A stretch of 14,582 bases of DNA from an uncultured Oribacterium sp. (GCA_900770445.1 CAAGKO010000061.1:1-14582), one strand, 5' to 3'; counted from the first letter of the stretch, positions 1 through 7,233 are shown. Notes: generated by a model from the letters alone, not told the origin. Numbers and translations are program-made.

Positions 1-65
1 AGGGATTATTTCGCCCAGCTGAATGCATCTCTGTCTGGCTCTTTTGTGCCGCAGGGATTATTTCG
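1..65 (+). repeat. Degenerate direct repeat in the 5' flank
   Basis: The 13-mer AGGGATTATTTCG occurs at 1-13 and again at 53-65. Read from each copy, the peptides begin RDYFAQLNAS and RDYFDRPDAS, so the likeness extends beyond the identical 13 bases, with GCATC at the same offset in both. The copies are 52 bases apart and therefore lie in different frames. This would fit a 51-base (17-codon) tandem repeat that gained one base, i.e. the broken tail of a repeat-containing gene lying mostly outside the window. No family is recognised. From 66 to about 140 nothing else is visible before the ribosome site of the next gene. Confidence 0.35.
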
Positions 66-155
66 ACCGCCCGGACGCATCCCATCACTGGAAGGCCATC
101 GCTAAAAACATCTCTGCCAGGCCATTCCGTCAACTTCCGATTTATGGAGGAAACT

Positions 156-515
156 ATGAAAAACAAAAACCAACTGATCGGCTGCTGTGGACTGGACTGC
201 AAAAAATGCGATGCCAGAATCGCAACGATCGCGAACGACAACACCCTGCGAGAGAAAACCGCCGCCCTGTGGACAAAGCTTAACGGGGTAACGATCCTAC
301 CTGAAACGATCAACTGCACCGGCTGTCGCATAGAGGGCGCAAAAACACCCTTCTGCGACAAGCTCTGCCCTGTACATAACTGCGTTCGGGAAAAAGGACT
401 GGATACCTGCGCCGACTGCGCGCAGATGGACGCATGTCCGACGCTAGGGCAAATCGCCGTAAACAGCCCGTTTGTTTTGGAAAATCTGAAGCAGTTGAAG
501 CAGGATAATGCCTGA
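156..515 (+). CDS. DUF3795 cysteine-rich protein
   Basis: A 119-residue protein of the DUF3795 family, which has no assigned function. The cysteine pattern is typical: CCGLDCKKC near residues 10-18, then CTGCR, FCDKLCPVHNC, TCADC and a further CPTLG segment. Such clustering suggests metal or Fe-S binding, but that is inference. An in-frame ATG exists at 144, but the GGAGG ribosome site at 146-150 overlaps it and sits five bases before the ATG at 156, so 156 is chosen. The length is close to what is usual for the family and no residues look missing. The stop overlaps the region where a kinase-like remnant begins. It is the only clearly intact gene in the first 1.3 kb. Confidence 0.85.
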   Translation: MKNKNQLIGCCGLDCKKCDARIATIANDNTLREKTAALWTKLNGVTILPETINCTGCRIEGAKTPFCDKLCPVHNCVREKGLDTCADCAQMDACPTLGQIAVNSPFVLENLKQLKQDNA

Positions 516-519
516 CACA

Positions 520-591
520 ATGACAGTAAACGGTGCAAAGTATACCGTGCTTCATCTTCTCGGAAAAGGAAAATTTTCAGGAGGACAGATC
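520..591 (+). pseudogene. N-terminal stub of a kinase-like protein
   Basis: Starting at ATG 520 the frame reads MTVNGAKYTVLHLLGKGKF and then runs straight into the ribosome site and start of the next gene. The segment YTVLHLLGKGK resembles the glycine-rich ATP loop at the N terminus of protein-kinase or aminoglycoside-phosphotransferase fold proteins of Clostridia, from which a body of roughly 200 residues or more would be expected. Everything after the loop is missing, so this looks like the stub left by a deletion that joined it to the downstream gene. The family assignment rests on one short motif and is tentative. Confidence 0.4.
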
Positions 592-879
592 ATGTCAAAG
601 CGAACACGTCAATACATTGGTATTCTGGCTGCGCTTGCCGCCTACTACCTCGTTCATGAGGGCACACATCTGCTGTATGCTCTGCTCACCGGTGTATTTA
701 AGCAAATCAGGCTTATTGTTCTATGCGGCTTTTCCGGCGGTGGAGATATGAATGGCATCGCCCTTCTTTGCCCGGAGTGGGCGGCAAGGAGCTTTTTCGG
801 TGTACTGCTTCTTGCAAATGGGCTGGTATTCTGGAAGCGAGTACTGCCTGCCTATCAACAGTCTTTTTCTGAGCAATGA
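592..879 (+). pseudogene. Small HEGTH membrane protein, probably internally deleted
   Basis: A 95-residue reading frame from ATG 592, preceded by AGGAGG at 579-584 with a seven-base gap. It opens with a basic N terminus and a hydrophobic segment (about residues 8-33) that contains HEGTH at 22-26, an HExxH-type zinc motif, then KQIRLIVLCGFSGGGD, and a second hydrophobic segment at about 69-80. From memory, relatives of this clostridial membrane protein are considerably longer, with several more membrane segments between the KQI and CGF parts; if so this copy has an in-frame internal deletion. It may still be translated because the frame is open. The frame also extends upstream through the kinase-like stub to 508, but the strong ribosome site argues for 592. 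Confidence 0.45.
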
Positions 880-895
880 ACTTATAGGAGAAACT

Positions 896-1266
896 ATGAA
901 AAGCCACAAGAAAACAATCACAATGCTGTTGACCGCAGCAGTATTACTGACCGCCGTTTTTATGACAGGATGCATCAAACTGTCGGAAGCTCCGGTTCTT
1001 CGCTGCTGGCAGTACAGGAAGCCGCCCATCTGCTGAACGAAGCCTATCAATAGCTCCTGACCGGCGAAGCACGGGAGTTGTTGGACAGCGCCGTTGATGA
1101 CGCATGGAAAGACAGGTTTGAAAAAAGTCTGCTGGAAAATTATGGCGTTACACCAGATCATTATGAGGATTTAGGTAATGGCGTATATCAGGTCTATGTA
1201 GAAATTGACGGTAAGGTTGTTCCCTATGTTGCAGTGGATTCTGCAACCGATGACTACCATGGATAA
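896..1266 (+). pseudogene. Broken lipoprotein gene (frameshift plus stop)
   Basis: From ATG 896, with TAGGAG at 885-890 as ribosome site, the frame encodes a lipoprotein signal: basic MKSHKK, a hydrophobic core and a lipobox ending MTGC near residue 26. The frame then degenerates to a stop at 1036. A different frame, open from about 985, gives GSSGSSLLAVQEAAHLLNEAY, is cut by TAG at 1051-1053, and continues as LLTGEARELLDSAVDDAWKD to the stop at 1266. Joined, the pieces read as one secreted lipoprotein of about 123 residues with a small alpha/beta C-terminal domain, so a frameshift lies between about 973 and 985 and a nonsense codon follows. The domain resembles the small DUF3887-type extracytoplasmic domains, but I am not sure of that. 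Confidence 0.7.
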
Positions 1267-1281
1267 AATATTCAGAATCTA

Positions 1282-1310
1282 TTGACGTGTAACCGCTCGG
1301 TAACTATACT
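1282..1310 (+). promoter_or_regulatory. Sigma-A type promoter of the TetR/oxidoreductase operon
   Basis: TTGACG at 1282-1287 and TATACT at 1305-1310 are separated by exactly 17 bases, which is close to the vegetative consensus. It lies about 40 bases before the TetR start and overlaps the palindromic operator described separately. Confidence 0.75.
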
Positions 1311-1330
1311 TGAAGTTACCGAGCGGTTAC
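1289..1330 (+). promoter_or_regulatory. Palindromic operator, probably for the adjacent TetR protein
   Basis: GTAACCGCTCGGTAAC at 1289-1304 is perfectly inverted as GTTACCGAGCGGTTAC at 1315-1330, with ten bases between. Each arm is itself a near-palindrome around CCG-NN-CGG, the style of many TetR half sites. One arm fills the -35/-10 spacer and the other lies just past the -10 box, so a bound repressor would block RNA polymerase. Five T residues follow, giving a superficial resemblance to a terminator, but the placement at a strong promoter favours an operator with two TetR binding sites and autoregulation. Confidence 0.7.
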
Positions 1331-1350
1331 TTTTTATGAGGAGATCAATG

Positions 1351-1980
1351 ATGGCGGAAGGCACAAAGGAACGGATTTTAGACATTGCACTTGAGCTGTT
1401 TGCACAGAATGGATATCCGGGCACGTCGATGAGCGACATCGCGAAGCAGCTGGGATTTACGAAAGCGGCGCTGTATAAGCATTACGCCAGTAAGCAGGAG
1501 ATTCTGGATCAGATCGTGGAGCGAATGAACCGGATGGATTATGAGCGTGCAGAAGAGTATGAGATGCCGGAAACGGAGCCGGATGGTTTCGCGGAAGCGT
1601 ATATGCATACGCCGATCGAGAAGATTCGGATATACAGCCTGGCGCAGTTTGATCACTGGACGAAGGAAACATTCTCCGCAAATTTCCGTAAGATGCTGAC
1701 GCTGGAGCAGTATCGTGACCCGAAGCTGGCGCAGCTCCACCACGATTATCTGGCAGGCGGACCGCTGGAGTACATGGCGGCGATCTTTCGTAAGCTGGCA
1801 GATTCGGATGAGGAAGCGATGCAGCTCGCACTGGATTTTTACGGGCCGATGTATCTGCTCTACAGTGTCTACGATGGTGCGGAAGATAAGGCGTCTGTTG
1901 CGCCACTGCTGGATGCTCATATCCGCCGCTTCATAGAGAAAGTCGAGTCTGAGTATCGAAGGACGGGAGAAATATCATGA
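1351..1980 (+). CDS. TetR/AcrR family transcriptional regulator
   Basis: A 209-residue TetR-type repressor. The N-terminal DNA-binding domain is clear: TKERILDIALELFAQNGYPG, then the helix-turn-helix SMSDIAKQLGFTKAALYKHY at about residues 26-45, with the hallmark LYKHYASKQEIL end. The C-terminal part (about 55-209) is the variable ligand-binding and dimerisation domain, so the inducer cannot be read from sequence. The ATG at 1351 is chosen because AGGAG at 1339-1343 sits seven bases upstream; the ATG at 1348 is possible but close. The stop overlaps the next start as ATGA, so the oxidoreductase is translationally coupled and is the likely regulated target, together with the regulator itself through the upstream palindrome. 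Confidence 0.92.
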   Translation: MAEGTKERILDIALELFAQNGYPGTSMSDIAKQLGFTKAALYKHYASKQEILDQIVERMNRMDYERAEEYEMPETEPDGFAEAYMHTPIEKIRIYSLAQFDHWTKETFSANFRKMLTLEQYRDPKLAQLHHDYLAGGPLEYMAAIFRKLADSDEEAMQLALDFYGPMYLLYSVYDGAEDKASVAPLLDAHIRRFIEKVESEYRRTGEIS

Positions 1981-2678
1981 ACATTACCGTGATTTATGCC
2001 ACCGGTCGAAAGAAGCAGTCGTGCAGCTATAACATTGCCCAACTGCTTATCAAGGAGCTTTTAGCGGACGGTGCGCTTTTCGAGTTTCAGCTCCCGCGGG
2101 ATATGCCGCATATCTGCGCAGGTTGTTACGCCTGCATCAACGGGCAGGAACAGAGCTGTGGCGGAGCAGCGGCTCTTGCACCGATCCTGCGCGCGATGGA
2201 GCAGTCCGAGCTGATCATCTTCTGTACGCCGACCTATGTGTACCATGTTCCGGGGCAGATGAAAACGCTGCTGGATCACTTCGGGTACCGCTGGATGGTT
2301 CACCGCCCGGACCTGACATTTATGAAGAAGCAGGCCGTCATCATCAACACCGCTGCAGGTGGCGGTATGCGATCGACCGTTCGCGATATCAACGACAGTA
2401 CGGACTACTGGGGGATCGCGAGAACGCACATCCTCTCGCAGGCCGTGTGGGGGCACGACTGGACGAATCTTCCTGCATCCTTCCGCAAATCGGCAGAAAA
2501 AAGGGTCCGCCGGACAGCCCGAAATGTCCGGCGCAGAGCCAGACATCTGACACCATCCCTTAAAGTGAGATGCCTGTTCAGGCTCTATCAGCTTCTGCAC
2601 AGGAAGCAGAAAATGTCAGCGGTCGATGACGCCTACTGGCTGGAGAAAGGGTATGTCACGGGGAAGCCGTGGAAGTAA
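1977..2678 (+). CDS. Flavodoxin-like NAD(P)H-dependent oxidoreductase
   Basis: A 233-residue protein of the flavodoxin-fold NADPH-dependent FMN reductase group. Visible signs are the N-terminal beta strand and loop MNITVIYATGRKKQSCSYNI for the FMN phosphate, the CAGCYAC motif at residues 47-53 found in many relatives, and the FMN loop FCTPTYVYHVPGQMKTLLD at about 82-100. The C-terminal part is rich in Arg and Lys and ends in DAYWLEKGYVTGKPW, as in clostridial relatives. It would reduce quinones, nitro compounds or other small electrophiles with FMN, but the substrate is unknown. It starts inside the TetR stop codon, so the two form one operon; the TetR protein probably senses a compound that this enzyme handles. 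Confidence 0.85.
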   Translation: MNITVIYATGRKKQSCSYNIAQLLIKELLADGALFEFQLPRDMPHICAGCYACINGQEQSCGGAAALAPILRAMEQSELIIFCTPTYVYHVPGQMKTLLDHFGYRWMVHRPDLTFMKKQAVIINTAAGGGMRSTVRDINDSTDYWGIARTHILSQAVWGHDWTNLPASFRKSAEKRVRRTARNVRRRARHLTPSLKVRCLFRLYQLLHRKQKMSAVDDAYWLEKGYVTGKPWK

Positions 2679-2724
2679 AACCATTGATAAATGGAAAAAA
2701 TATGTCAGATTGGAGGGATGACGG

Positions 2725-3470
2725 ATGAACTATATTCGGGTTACAAAAGAAAATATTGATAAGGAACATATCTGTTGCGCTATGTCTGGCAAGCAAAGTC
2801 TGGCAAAAAAAGAGTGGATGAGACGGCGTTTCGAGGAGGGACTGGTCTTTTATCGCAGCGAGGAGCGCGGAAAGTGTTTCATTGAGTACATCCCTGCTGA
2901 AAACGCATGGGTGGCGATCGAAGCAGACGGCTGGATTTACATTAACTGCCTGTGGGTGTCGGGCTCTATGAAGGGGCACGGATACGCAAATGATCTGCTG
3001 GAGGCGTGCATCCGTGATGCCAGGGCGCAGGAGAAGAACGGCATTTGTATTCTGTGCGCGGAGGGCCGGAAGCGGGAATTTCTCGCTGACCCGAATTCCT
3101 GACCTATAAGGGGTTTCGTGTGGCAGACATCTCCGACTGCGGAATCAATCTCATGTACCTTCCCCTTGCAGATAATGCAGCGCCACCGAGATTCAAGGAC
3201 TGTGCGCGACACCCGAAGGTAGAGGAGAGTGGATTCGTCCTCTACTACACCGACCAGTGCCCGTTCACATACTACTGGGTACCGAAGGTGCTTGAAATCG
3301 CCGAGGAGTACGACATCCCGTTCAAGGCCATCCATATCACTGACAGAGAAGCCGCGCAGAACGTGCCCGCGCCGGTCACCACTTATGCCCTATTCCGGGA
3401 CGGACAGTTCCTGACACAGGGGATTTTGTCAGATAAAAAGTTTCTGAAACTGGCTGGGATTTCGGAGTGA
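2725..3470 (+). pseudogene. GNAT/YoaP-domain acetyltransferase, frameshifted
   Basis: Two adjacent frames together make one YoaP-like acetyltransferase. The first (from ATG 2725, GGAGG at 2712-2716) holds the GNAT domain, with the acetyl-CoA loop KGHGYANDLLEACI near residues 77-90, and stops at 3102. The second frame, open from about 3096 to the stop at 3470, continues FLTYKGFRVADISDCG and holds the C-terminal YoaP-like domain (VLYYTDQCPFTYYWVPKVLE and PAPVTTYALF). At 3091-3098 the sequence CCGAATTC would read DP-K-F in one frame if it were CCGAAATTC, so a single A appears to be lost from a run of three. The joined product would be about 248 residues, consistent with the family as I recall it. 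It is either a recent pseudogene or a sequencing error; no other lesion is visible. Confidence 0.8.
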
Positions 3471-3583
3471 GCAGTGGACCAGGTATCGCCAGTGCTGTCC
3501 AAGCGAGTGATGCTGTACCAAGACAGCGTTTGAAAGAAAAGGCAGCATTGTATAAACACCACTATAAGAGAAGGAGAAATAGT

Positions 3584-4210
3584 ATGTCAGAAAAGAATAT
3601 GATCATTCGTCTGGAAACGAAAGACGATCACAGAGCCGTTGAAAACCTGACGCGCGAGGCATTCTGGAATGTTTACCGGCCCGGTTGCATGGAACACTAT
3701 GTGCTGCACTGTTATCGAGATGATCCGGCATTTGTGCCGGAGCTGGATTTCGTCATGGAGCTGAACGGTGAGCTGATCGGGCAGGTCATCTATGTGCGAT
3801 CAGAAATTGACTGCGATGACGGAAGAAAAGTGCCGATCATGACCTTCGGGCCGATCAGCATCGCACCCGCATATAAGCGGCAGGGCTATGGGAAGCAGCT
3901 GCTCGACTATTCCATGGAAAAAGCGAAGGAAATGGGCGCAGGGGCACTTGCCATCACCGGCAATATTGATTTTTATGGGAAGTCCGGCTTTGTTCCGGCC
4001 AAAACCAGGGGCGTACGCTATGCCGATGACCCGGAGGCGGATTACTTCCTCATCAAGGAGCTGACACCCGGATTTCTGGACGGCGTCTCCGGCACTTACA
4101 AAGACCCAGAGGGATATTTCGTCTGCGAGAAGCATCCGGAAGCGTTTGAACAGTTTGAAACCACTTTTCCGGAGAAGGAAAAGTTGAAACTGGCAGGACA
4201 GCTGTTCTGA
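3584..4210 (+). CDS. GNAT family N-acetyltransferase
   Basis: A 208-residue GNAT acetyltransferase, similar in layout to the YhbS type. The acetyl-CoA pyrophosphate loop is RQGYGKQLL at residues 99-107, preceded by the beta-4 strand MTFGPISIAPAYK and followed by helix LDYSMEKAKEMGAGALAI; IDFYGKSGFVPA near 128-139 is the usual YxxxGF element. The acceptor substrate is not predictable. The ATG at 3584 has AAGGAG at 3571-3576 with a seven-base gap; an in-frame GTG at 3467 overlapping the previous stop would add 39 residues without family character and is rejected. The 113-base upstream spacer contains TTGAAA (3530-3535) and TATAAA (3551-3556), a weak promoter candidate with a short 15-base spacer. 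Confidence 0.88.
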   Translation: MSEKNMIIRLETKDDHRAVENLTREAFWNVYRPGCMEHYVLHCYRDDPAFVPELDFVMELNGELIGQVIYVRSEIDCDDGRKVPIMTFGPISIAPAYKRQGYGKQLLDYSMEKAKEMGAGALAITGNIDFYGKSGFVPAKTRGVRYADDPEADYFLIKELTPGFLDGVSGTYKDPEGYFVCEKHPEAFEQFETTFPEKEKLKLAGQLF

Positions 4211-4352
4211 GGAGGAATAACCGATAAACTATATAGCGAGATGAATGAAGAATATCTTTGAAATCAGAAAATGCAGATGAGTCAAAGACCGGAATTGAGT
4301 CGGACGCTGGACTTACAAATTCTGCAAAAGTCATGAGGAGATCAAAAATAAC

Positions 4353-4736
4353 ATGAAAATCGAACATATTGCGCTGTACGTGAATGACCTGGAAGCATCC
4401 CGACATTTCTTCATGAAATATTTTGGTGCCACATCCAATGACGGATATTGCAATCCGAAAACGAACTTCCGCTCGTATTTTCTTTCCTTTGATGGTGGTG
4501 CCCGGCTTGAGCTTATGAACAAGCCGGAACTGTCTGACCCATCAAAAAGACTTGCTCATACCGGATATGCACATGTCGCTTTTTGCGTGGGCAGCAGAGA
4601 AAAGGTGGATGCATTGACCGCAGCACTGCAAGCGGATGGCTATGAGGTCGTCAGCGGCCCACGAACCACCGGCGACGGCTATTACGAAAGCTGCATCCTT
4701 GATGCGGAACAGAATCAGATAGAGATCACGATCTGA
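4353..4736 (+). CDS. VOC family (glyoxalase-fold) protein
   Basis: A 127-residue vicinal oxygen chelate protein with two beta-alpha-beta-beta-beta modules. All four expected metal ligands are present: His5 (KIEHIALYV), Glu53 (ARLELM), His74 (YAHVAFCV) and Glu124 (NQIEITI). That pattern matches glyoxalase I and fosfomycin-resistance type members, so a metal-dependent isomerase or thiol transferase/hydrolase is plausible, but the substrate cannot be read. GAGGAG at 4335-4340 is the nearest ribosome site, 12 bases from the ATG, which is somewhat long. The length is normal for a single-domain VOC protein. It sits between an acetyltransferase and a methyltransferase, in keeping with a set of small modification enzymes. 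Confidence 0.88.
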   Translation: MKIEHIALYVNDLEASRHFFMKYFGATSNDGYCNPKTNFRSYFLSFDGGARLELMNKPELSDPSKRLAHTGYAHVAFCVGSREKVDALTAALQADGYEVVSGPRTTGDGYYESCILDAEQNQIEITI

Positions 4737-4780
4737 GAATGACAAGGCGGATATTTATAGAATAGGAAGAGACACGGACA

Positions 4781-5539
4781 ATGAAAGCAATGGAAAGCGA
4801 CTGGTATAAGAAAATATGGACGCTGGATATTCAGGACCAGTCCTGGGTAGAAGATACTCGGCGGCAGGTGGATTTCCTGGTTGAAAAGCTGCGGCTCAGA
4901 GGTGATGAAAGAATCCTGGATCTTGCCTGTGGATTTGGGCGTCATTCGCTGGAACTCGCGAGGCGGGGATTTTCTGTGACAGGAGTGGATATTACGCCGT
5001 CATATATTGAGTTTGCGAGAGAGGAAGCGAAAAGAGAAGGGCTGTGTGCGGATTTTATCTGCCGGGATATACGTGAGATTCAGTTTGCAGATGCATTCGA
5101 TGTGGTGCTGAGCATGGCAGACGGTGCCATCGGTTATCTGGAAAATGATGCAGAAAATCTGAAAATATTCACGGTGGTATCAAAGGCGCTGAAGCCTGGC
5201 GGCAAGTACTTCATGGATATCATGAACGGCAGCTACGCGGATCATCACTTCCCGTGTCGACGATGGGATGCGGGTAAAAAATGTCTGACGCTTTCTGCAT
5301 TTGAATGGGACCGCGAAACACGCGTGCTGCTCTATGGACAGCGGGACTTCGCATATGGACAGCCGCTCACCAGGCCGGATATAGATGAGGGAAATCCGAT
5401 CCGCTTATATACACTGGCGGAGATCACGGACATACTCACTTCACATGGGATGGATGTCTTCGGCGTCTATGCGAATTTCGACGGCACCGTTTCATCCGAT
5501 CAGCATATGCAGCTTCTGATCTGCGCCGAAAAGAATTAG
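4781..5539 (+). CDS. Class I SAM-dependent methyltransferase
   Basis: A 252-residue Rossmann-fold methyltransferase. Motif I is ILDLACGFGRHSLELA at about residues 45-60, the acidic residue closing strand 2 is Asp70 (VTGVDITPSYIEFA), motif II is FICRDIREIQF near 92-102, followed by FDVVLSMADGAIGYL and the post-motif ALKPGGKYFMDI at about 136-147. The SMADGAIGYL segment resembles the small-molecule methyltransferases of the UbiE/TehB-like group rather than RNA or DNA methylases. The acceptor is unknown. ATG 4781 is used, though ATG 4790 is also possible; upstream purine-rich GGAAGAG (4765-4771) is only a modest ribosome site. It follows the VOC gene by 44 bases and is the last plus-strand gene before the convergent terminator. 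Confidence 0.88.
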   Translation: MKAMESDWYKKIWTLDIQDQSWVEDTRRQVDFLVEKLRLRGDERILDLACGFGRHSLELARRGFSVTGVDITPSYIEFAREEAKREGLCADFICRDIREIQFADAFDVVLSMADGAIGYLENDAENLKIFTVVSKALKPGGKYFMDIMNGSYADHHFPCRRWDAGKKCLTLSAFEWDRETRVLLYGQRDFAYGQPLTRPDIDEGNPIRLYTLAEITDILTSHGMDVFGVYANFDGTVSSDQHMQLLICAEKN

Positions 5540-5571
5540 AGCCTGTTCAGCAACAGAATCTGCCAAGCGAA

Positions 5572-5599
5572 AAGAGCCAGCGCAACCGCGCTGACTCTT
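5572..5599. terminator. Bidirectional terminator between convergent genes
   Basis: AAGAGCCAGCGC (5572-5583) pairs with GCGCTGACTCTT (5588-5599) around a four-base AACC loop, with one mismatch in twelve. On the minus strand the stem is followed by the T-rich CTCTTTTCGC, a good terminator for pgi; on the plus strand CTTAATTAAT gives a weaker tail for the methyltransferase. Confidence 0.75.
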
Positions 5600-5652
5600 A
5601 ATTAATGTCGAAATATACCATTCAGAATATGCTCGGCATCTTCTTCATGTAA

Positions 5653-7233
5653 TCAGATATTCAGAAGATCGCTGTATACCTTCAGTGCGCCGTCGGTCTC
5701 GTGTGCGAGTACCTTCTTCGCAAGGACCTTACCGAGCTGTACGCCCTCCTGGTCGAAGGAGTTCAGGTTCCAGCAGAAGCCCTGGAACATCACCTTGTTC
5801 TCGTAGTGTGCGAGCAGTGCGCCGAGGGTTCTCGGATTCAGCTGTTGACCGATGATGATGGAGGAAGGACGGCCACCCTCGAAGTTCTTGTTGCGGTTTT
5901 CGTCTTCCTTACCGCAGGCGAAGGCAACGATCTGGGCGGCAACATTGGCACAGAGCTTCTGCTGGCTGGTGCTGCCCTGGATGGTATCATCCATGCCGAT
6001 CTGGTTCTCACGGAAGCCGACGAACTGGAGCGGGATGATGTCCTTGCCCTGGTGCAGGAGCTGGTAGAAGCTGTGCTGGCCGTTGGTACCCGGCTCACCG
6101 AAGATGACCGGACCGGTCGGATAGTCCACCGGCTCACCGAAGCGGTTTACAGACTTGCCGTTCGACTCCATGTCGAGCTGCTGAAGATGTGCCGGGAAGC
6201 GGCTGAGGCCCTGGGAGTACGGCAGAATCGCGGTGCTCTCGTAGCCGAGCACGTTACGCTCATATACACCGATCAGTGCATCAAGCATATCCGGGTTCTT
6301 CATCGGATCCTTCTCTGCAGCGAGCTTATCCTCTGCGGCAGCGCCCTCGAGGAACTCTGCGAAGACCTCCGGACCGAAGGCGAGGGACAGAACCGCGCCG
6401 CCGACCGCTGAGGTAGAGGAGTAACGTCCACCGATGTAATCATCCATATAGAATGCTGCGAGGTACTCCGGGCTGGTAGCGATCGGAGAAGTTGCGGAGG
6501 TGACGGCGATCATGTGCTTCGCTGGATCGAGGCCGAGCTTCCGAAGTGCGTTCATCACGAAGGTCTGGTTCGTGAGGGTCTCGAGCGTCGTGCCGGACTT
6601 GGAAACCAGGATGAAGAGGGAATGCGCGACGTCAATGTTGCGAAGAACAGCGGCTGCGTCATCCGGATCGACGTTACTGATGAACTGTGCATTCATCTTG
6701 AGGAGACCCTTCGTCTTCGCCCAGTTCTCAAGTGCGAGGTACATCGCGCGTGGACCGAGGTCACTTCCGCCGATACCGATTTGAACGACCGTGGTAAACT
6801 TCTCGCCGGCTGCATTGGCGATCTCACCGGAATGAACCTTCTCCGCGAATGCTGCGATGCGCTTCTGCTGCTCAACGTAGAATGCGCGCTTGTTTTCACC
6901 GTCTGCCACAACATCCTGACCGAGCTGTCCACGGGTCAGCTGGTGAAGTACGAGACGCTTCTCACCAGTGTTGATCACATCACCGTTATAGAGATCCTCA
7001 TACTTCTCTGCAAGCTGTGCTTCCGACGCCAGCTTCACGAGCGCTGCGAGGACATCCTCATCGACGGCCTTCGCACCGTAGTTGTATGCCATTCCCTCTG
7101 CCATCGGCACGGAATAGTTCTTTACACGAGCGGCACCATTCTCGCCGGTCATGACTTCCTTCAGGTTCACTGCCTTCACCTTCTGCAGCTCTGCATAGGA
7201 TGAAAGCGTATCAAGATTCTTCCAATTCAGCAT
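5653..7233 (-). CDS. pgi: Glucose-6-phosphate isomerase
   Basis: A 526-residue phosphoglucose isomerase, converting glucose-6-phosphate and fructose-6-phosphate in glycolysis and gluconeogenesis. Phosphate-binding segments IGIGGSDLGPRAM (about 152-164) and SKSGTTLET (211-219) are present, as are the conserved YIGGRYSSTSAVG (266-278), GEPGTNGQHSFYQLLHQG (379-396) and the C-terminal signature QGFCWNLNSFDQEGVQLGK (484-502). The residues matching the catalytic Glu, His and Lys of the animal enzyme are Glu356 (DMESNGK), His387 and Lys502. Length fits the family. The ATG at 7233 is chosen because GGAGG (7246 to 7242) sits eight bases upstream; the frame stays open to 7287, but those extra residues overlap the ribosome site. 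A good promoter lies upstream and a terminator follows. It stands alone on the minus strand. Confidence 0.97.
   Translation of the reverse strand: MLNWKNLDTLSSYAELQKVKAVNLKEVMTGENGAARVKNYSVPMAEGMAYNYGAKAVDEDVLAALVKLASEAQLAEKYEDLYNGDVINTGEKRLVLHQLTRGQLGQDVVADGENKRAFYVEQQKRIAAFAEKVHSGEIANAAGEKFTTVVQIGIGGSDLGPRAMYLALENWAKTKGLLKMNAQFISNVDPDDAAAVLRNIDVAHSLFILVSKSGTTLETLTNQTFVMNALRKLGLDPAKHMIAVTSATSPIATSPEYLAAFYMDDYIGGRYSSTSAVGGAVLSLAFGPEVFAEFLEGAAAEDKLAAEKDPMKNPDMLDALIGVYERNVLGYESTAILPYSQGLSRFPAHLQQLDMESNGKSVNRFGEPVDYPTGPVIFGEPGTNGQHSFYQLLHQGKDIIPLQFVGFRENQIGMDDTIQGSTSQQKLCANVAAQIVAFACGKEDENRNKNFEGGRPSSIIIGQQLNPRTLGALLAHYENKVMFQGFCWNLNSFDQEGVQLGKVLAKKVLAHETDGALKVYSDLLNI

Noticed and set aside
1289..1335. 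Palindrome plus T run as an intrinsic terminator of the lipoprotein gene
   Set aside because: It surrounds a -10 box with a good -35 and sits directly before a TetR gene; operator function explains it better, although weak termination cannot be excluded.
2681..2700. CCATT-GATA-AATGG hairpin before the YoaP gene
   Set aside because: The stem is only five pairs with an A tract rather than a T tract on the plus strand, so it is not a supportable terminator.
3467..3583. GTG start overlapping the YoaP stop for the second GNAT protein
   Set aside because: The added residues carry no family similarity and the ATG at 3584 has a strong ribosome site.
5701..7203. Long plus-strand open frames opposite pgi (236 and 229 residues)
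   Set aside because: They lie wholly antisense to an intact pgi with all catalytic residues; Leu/Glu/Val-rich translations and lack of motifs are what a GC-biased complement produces.
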